Shown in pieces: positions 59,194-64,000 of a DNA stretch of 64,000 nt (within the stretch, counting starts at the first letter, position 1; every line of letters starts with the position of its first letter). The DNA is taken from positions 19,617,452 to 19,681,451 of the forward strand of contig OX637294.1 in NCBI GenBank assembly GCA_951799445.1, given 5' to 3'. Under the pieces are notes generated by a model that did not search any database, had not been told where the DNA came from, and saw only the letters and a list, made by a program, of their open reading frames with translations. Made by a program: the position numbers and the translations under genes. Source of the stretch: Pseudisothecium myosuroides (Eukaryota; Streptophyta; Bryopsida; Hypnales; Lembophyllaceae).

Positions 59194-60192
59194 ACAAAGT
59201 TGGAACCCTACGAAATGTCAATGATTATCGTGTGGTTACTATTGTTTCATGGATACGCACGTTAATTTACAATTTTATCGCATTGTTACGATGCCCACAA
59301 TTTTTGCACAAGTGTGAAAATCCTACAAAAATCCTACAACCCACCATGTGACAACCACCACAAATAGTGATGCCACCAAAGTTTGAACTGTGGACCTCCA
59401 AGTTGAGGCCCAAGGTTCTTAATATTCCAATGCACCACCAACTCACACATGTGTCCAAAGTAGGAGTTAGAAGTTATTTACCAAGTTTTTGCAGTTTTTT
59501 TTCAAGTGCTTTGTAAAATCAGCAGACTTCAGACCTCATTTAGGCATAGTAAATCAATTTTTTTCAAAACACTTTGAACTAAGAAAAGCTGTAAAATGAA
59601 ATTAACTTTCACCTCCAAAAATCCGTTTGTGATTAAAAGATTTTTATAAAAAGTTATGGACAAAATTCAGAGACAACTCGGAATGGACAATTTTTTTACA
59701 TTTACAAATCTGTCTCTGAATTTTGTCCATAACTTTTTATAAAAGTCTCTGAATCACAAACGGATTTTTGGAGGTGAAAGTTAATTTCATTTTACAGCTT
59801 TTCTTAGTTCAAAGTGTTTTGAAAAAAATTGATTTACTATGCCTAAATAAGGTCTAAAGTCTGCTGATTTTACAAAGCACTTGAAAAAAAACTGCAAAAA
59901 CTTGGTAAATAACTTCTAACTCCTACTTTGGACACATGTGTGAGTTGGTGGTGCATTGGAATATTAAGAACCTTGGGCCTCAACTTGGAGGTCCACAGTT
60001 CAAACTTTGGTGGCATCACTATTTGTGGTGGTTGCCACATGGCGGGTTGTAGGATTTTTGTAGGATTTTCATACTTGTGCAAAAATTGTGGGCATCGTAA
60101 CAATGCGATAAAATTGTAAATTAACGTGCGCATTCATGAAACAATAGTAACCACACGATAATCATTGACATTTCGTAGGGTTCCAACTTTGT
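59194..60192. mobile_element. Foldback element with near-identical 482-bp arms
   Basis: Arms 59194-59675 and 59711-60192 are reverse complements over their full length with only about ten differences that I can find, around a 35-bp spacer. The arms contain no transposase; the 70-88-codon frames are mirror images of each other. The high identity of the arms means the element is young or is kept alike by gene conversion. A diverged relative is at 47762-49163. Target duplication could not be established. Confidence 0.92.
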
Positions 60193-62453
60193 AATGTTGT
60201 AGTCAATATTGACGATGTCACATGATCATGTACATGCAGACTAACAATAGTGACACACTGATTGCACAAGAACCGTTGTGGTCTCGTGGACATAAAACCT
60301 GCAAGCGCACCTAAAAAAAGTATCAAAATTGCAATTGTGACTTGTAGAAGTTGGCGGCTACAAGTGTGGTTTGACAGTTATTCGACGAAGATCAATGCTA
60401 CAATTTATACGTGAAGGGGAGCCACCAAAATTTGAAGGCATTGAATTCCATGTGTCTATGTTCCGTCTCCATTGTCATAGCCAGTGGCCAGGCCCTGTCC
60501 TTCAAACTGGAGATAAGTGCTTCCCTTAATCTGCAGCTCCTACTTAATCGCACCACTTACTAGACATTAACTAGAATTGGTGCTGAAACTCTAAAATCTA
60601 CGTTTTCCACTCATTTCTATGCTAGCTAGAACTTGCCACAAATCTTGAAAAGATTGCTATAGTGCCTCCACCCAGATACTTACCACTGCTCTTTTCCTTA
60701 TGCCAGATGCGCAGACACGTAAGATTGGCATTTGTGAAACACCGCAGGTATAAACAACCGCACCTTTGTGCTACTAAAATGAGCTAACAATCCCATCCTT
60801 AAGGCCAAGTGAGAACACACCATTTGCCTTTCAAAAATTGAAATCTTAAATCAATGCACCGAGTGAGATGCTAGTGATCAATTTCATTGAAATCCTTGTT
60901 CAAGAATCTTGAGGAGAGATAATTATTTTATCCTTATTTATTAGTAAAGAAAAAAATTACAGGTCAAATGCAACTGCTCATTGCTCCCTACCAATATTTT
61001 AGCAACCACGTGCAACCATATATATCTAAAAGAACCCATTGATAATTCATCATGGGTGATTTTCTTAAGCATTCAAAGAAGTCCATTGCCAGTGCCTTCT
61101 CAAAGCTTCTATTTTCATGAAAAATGACTCCAAAGAGAATATATGCTACAAATATGTAGTCCACAACATTAAAGGGTTGAAATTTTTTGTAATGAGAAAT
61201 GGTTTTTTGAAACATGTTGTAGAATAGTCTAGTGAGTGAATCTAATATTTTTTAATCTTCAAAAGATAGGCCCAACGTCTATAGAAATGAATTTCCAAGT
61301 CCTTTCACTTTGGGACTATTTTTTGTTTTTTATATTTGTTTTTCAAATATGTAATTGCATGTCTTCAAGTCCTAAAAATTCATATTCTTTGTGCAAATTT
61401 GAAATTACTGAGATTTTTTTTTAAATGAATAAAATTCATATCTAATTCAAAATTATCTCAAAAAAGCTGAAATATTCTCCATAGGTGTATGTAATACCTT
61501 GGAATATCATGGATTAAAGTAATTTACTATGTCCTATAATTAAAAAAAAATCAAGAGGCCATAATCCTAGGACCAAAGTTTCAAATATTCAAATAGGTGT
61601 AGAAACTGGACTTCATCAACTTCATTTCAATAGTTGGCCTGAATTCAACAAGGAGCAAGGAGCTTAAAGTAGTCAAAATACACTACATAGCGATCCATGA
61701 AATAAGCAATTTCCTGTGTAGAAATGTTAAGAATATTACAAAAAAAAGGGAATTTCCAACACCACCATCTTGCAAAAGCAATCAACCAAGTTCCCTAACA
61801 AATTTGAATGAAAAACAAAAAATTCCATCTTCCAGAGAGTAATAAATGTCATCCATAGGCCAATACAAGATTTACTTAAATTCCCACTAATATCCAAGAT
61901 GTCTTTGGTAAAGGTCTTGCAAGTGTTTTTTTACAAAGTACTTATTATTATTTTTATTTGAACTTTTACTTTTACGTCCAATGCACAGTTGCACTTCAAA
62001 CTACTACATGCCAGGTGTCCAGCACTAAGATTTTTTATATCAACATTATTTAGTGATATAATATAATATGTACCTAGTAGCAAGCATAATACAAGCTATT
62101 TTATGCCTAAAGCTAGCATATTCATCTGTACATAATAATGATCAACAGAAATAATTGTTCTTTCCAAATAATGGAAGGCTGGCTGTTATTTGTCACTGCG
62201 CCCATTCTGTACCCAGAACAGGCTTTAGCTGTGAAACAAAACTGCGTTTGGATTCCCTTAATCAATGGGGATCAAATGGTAGTAAACAAAAAAACAAAAT
62301 CCGTCTGAACAAGTGACAGAATTTGAAGAAAAAAATGGCACCAGTGTCCAAGACGAAGCTGGCATCTAGAAGAAGGTGCACTAACTTCATCTTTCCTGTG
62401 TACCGTAATGAACTAAAAAGTCTCAATTGATGTAAGAGCACGGCTAAGTTGAG
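60193..62453. other. Gene-free stretch downstream of the trehalase gene
   Basis: No gene or defined repeat recognised. The part nearest 62453 is likely trehalase 3'UTR. Confidence 0.45.
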
Positions 62454-63988
62454 TCAAGCCGCAACTTGTCCTCGCTCCGCAATTATATAACAAAAGTTTG
62501 AAGGGTCATGGATCGTCGTCTGTGTTATCGATCGAGCCCTATCGATCGAGCCCCATCGATCATCTTGTACAACCACAGTCAGTGGAACATCTTCAGGCCA
62601 GCCGTAATCGTTCAGGAGGATAAGGACCGTACCATTTGTCCATCCAAATCCAGTCTGAGATATTGAATCACCCAAACACAGTTTATTCAGAAATCGTCGA
62701 ACTAGTTTGATTTAAAACATCATGCCTAAACTGAATTTAAGTTATGACTACAATGGGTCACAACAATCGATCACCCTGAAAAAAATGGAAAAAAGATGCA
62801 AATAGTAACACTACAAGCGGAAAGAGTAGAGAGCCTACCTGGGTGGTATACTCGCCTCCACCACCAACCTCTCCACAATAGCGTGCGTCGTATTTTTCAA
62901 GCATGTGACCGCTGTTTAGGAAAGCCACGTAATTGGACTGCAACCAGGCTCGCGTTATGGCCATGGCCATGGCTCTTGCTTTCCGCGATCCGGACATCAT
63001 TAGACCCTCGATGATCATGTGTTGTATTGGAGCCCACGCATTTGGAAAGTCCCTGCAAAATCAAATCACAACTTCAAAACCTCAGAAATTGCTACTGGGC
63101 TCCTACTGACTGCCCACAACATTCGCGAATTAAAACAATCACTCAAGGAATTTGTGCATGTTTGTGCAATTTGAGTCCCACGTTAAACATGACGTTAAAC
63201 ATGAAGTTAACCCGCTAAGTGCTCAAGAAATTCCACTTTGTTGTGAAATGTAGTACCTTCCATTATCATTAAAGAAATGTAGGGTATGATTTCAGTTTAC
63301 TCAATAGGGACAGTTGGTTAGACTACCTATCTTGAAGCTTCCTGAATTATTGATTTCAACTCCTGTATTATGGGAGGCAGCACTTTTGTTCCGTTGAGCA
63401 CTTGTGATTGAACTTATAATTTTCATGAACAATGAAGGATTTATTTTGGTTTAGAGGAGGTACAAACCATTGCTGTCCGGTCTCCATTAACGAAGTTGCT
63501 ATTCCTGCAGGCTGCACTAGGCCTGAGGTGGAGAATGCCTCCACTACTTGCTCAATTCTTGAGTCTCCTGTACAGAATTGACACCAGATCTGATGTCAGT
63601 AAAGATGTCCAGAAATCTCACTTAAAGATCAAGCACAAAGAAACAAATTACCAAGTACAATGAAAAGGGGAGAACCACTAGCTAGTGTAAGATGAGCCAA
63701 TTTATTTTCCTAATATGCCAACTCAAAATTATGCGCGAAATGCTGAGCAATATTTCGGAAAGAAAATGTCTTCCAAAATAAATGTACACGAAAAAACTGA
63801 AATATGTCGATGAAAAAAAATTGATAAAAAAGGCCATTAGCTGATTTGTCTCAATTTTTTTTCATGAACACTAAACAAGTGATTGCAAGAGGCAAATGAC
63901 CTGGGGGGAATATGCTGCACCACAAAGGCACAAAGTTTGATGCGTATACATTCTGGTTCAACCTGCTGCTGTCCCACACGTACAAGCT
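62454..63988 (-). CDS. TRE1: Trehalase (GH37), C-terminal part, 5' end beyond the window
   Basis: Four 3' exons are visible, read downward: 63988-63901, 63567-63468, 63052-62839, 62654-62454. All introns are GT-AG with matching phases. The upstream acceptor is only 12 bp from the window edge, so the N-terminal half is missing. The reading contains YASNFVPLWC, then GLVQPAGIATS, the exact GH37 signature QWDFPNAWAP built across a splice junction (TG|G), the segment NYVAF...EKYDARYCGE, the glycine loop GGGGEYTTQTGFGWTNG and GWPED. Trehalase hydrolyses trehalose to two glucose. The plant enzyme is apoplastic or plasma-membrane bound and limits trehalose build-up. Plant homologues stop soon after GWPED; here about 45 residues follow, partly encoded by a short tandem repeat (62527-62562). 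That extension could be a misread of the true stop or intron. Confidence 0.9.
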
Positions 63989-64000
63989 CTGCAACAAAGA

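Noticed and set aside
1..64000. tRNA, rRNA, CRISPR arrays and bacterial operon signals
   Set aside because: None seen. Gene structure is eukaryotic throughout, and the regular repeats are eukaryotic tandem repeats or MITEs.

Overview
This window looks like nuclear DNA of a land plant. The five well-supported genes are plant-type: an XBAT35-type ankyrin/RING E3 ligase, a malectin-like receptor kinase of the CrRLK1L family, GINS subunit PSF1, a purple acid phosphatase and a trehalase. Four have canonical GT-AG introns of roughly 90-670 bp; the receptor kinase has an uninterrupted coding region. Introns of this size, long AT-rich gene-free stretches and dense small DNA transposons would suit a bryophyte such as a moss. 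That placement is an inference and no single marker proves it.

Layout. 1-12.2 kb is AT-rich and gene-free, with several MITE-like elements, one Stowaway-like (CTCCCTCC ends), and a hairpin. 12.25-19.0 kb holds an inverted-repeat element, a block of four ~360-bp tandem repeats, then the nine-exon XBAT35-like gene (+). The CrRLK1L receptor kinase (-) at 20.7-23.3 kb converges on it and has a GC-richer upstream region with a probable 5'UTR intron. 25-32.4 kb is gene-free. PSF1 (+, six exons, 32.9-36.0 kb) and the purple acid phosphatase (-, six exons, 37.2-39.3 kb) converge. 41-62 kb is transposon territory. The 3' four visible exons of a trehalase gene (-) run off the right edge.

The gene-free regions are organised. 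I can define at least eight families of short terminal-inverted-repeat elements, several with target-site duplications. They include a family with TGCAAGAAACACTTG ends and 4-bp duplications (four copies), a family with CCCCTAAAGGACC ends always flanked by TTAA (three copies), three or more TA-flanked families, and a foldback element with nearly identical 482-bp arms. A decayed PIF/Harbinger element supplies both a DDE transposase remnant and its Myb/SANT-like partner, with about 2.3 kb of foreign sequence splitting the transposase.

The genes do not form one pathway. They cover ubiquitin ligation, cell-wall/RALF-type sensing, DNA replication licensing/fork progression, phosphate mobilisation and trehalose hydrolysis. 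The PSF1 promoter has a canonical E2F site and two nearby MITEs, one carrying a second E2F-like motif. All exon structures below were built by eye from splice signals, reading frame and remembered family features. No similarity search was run.
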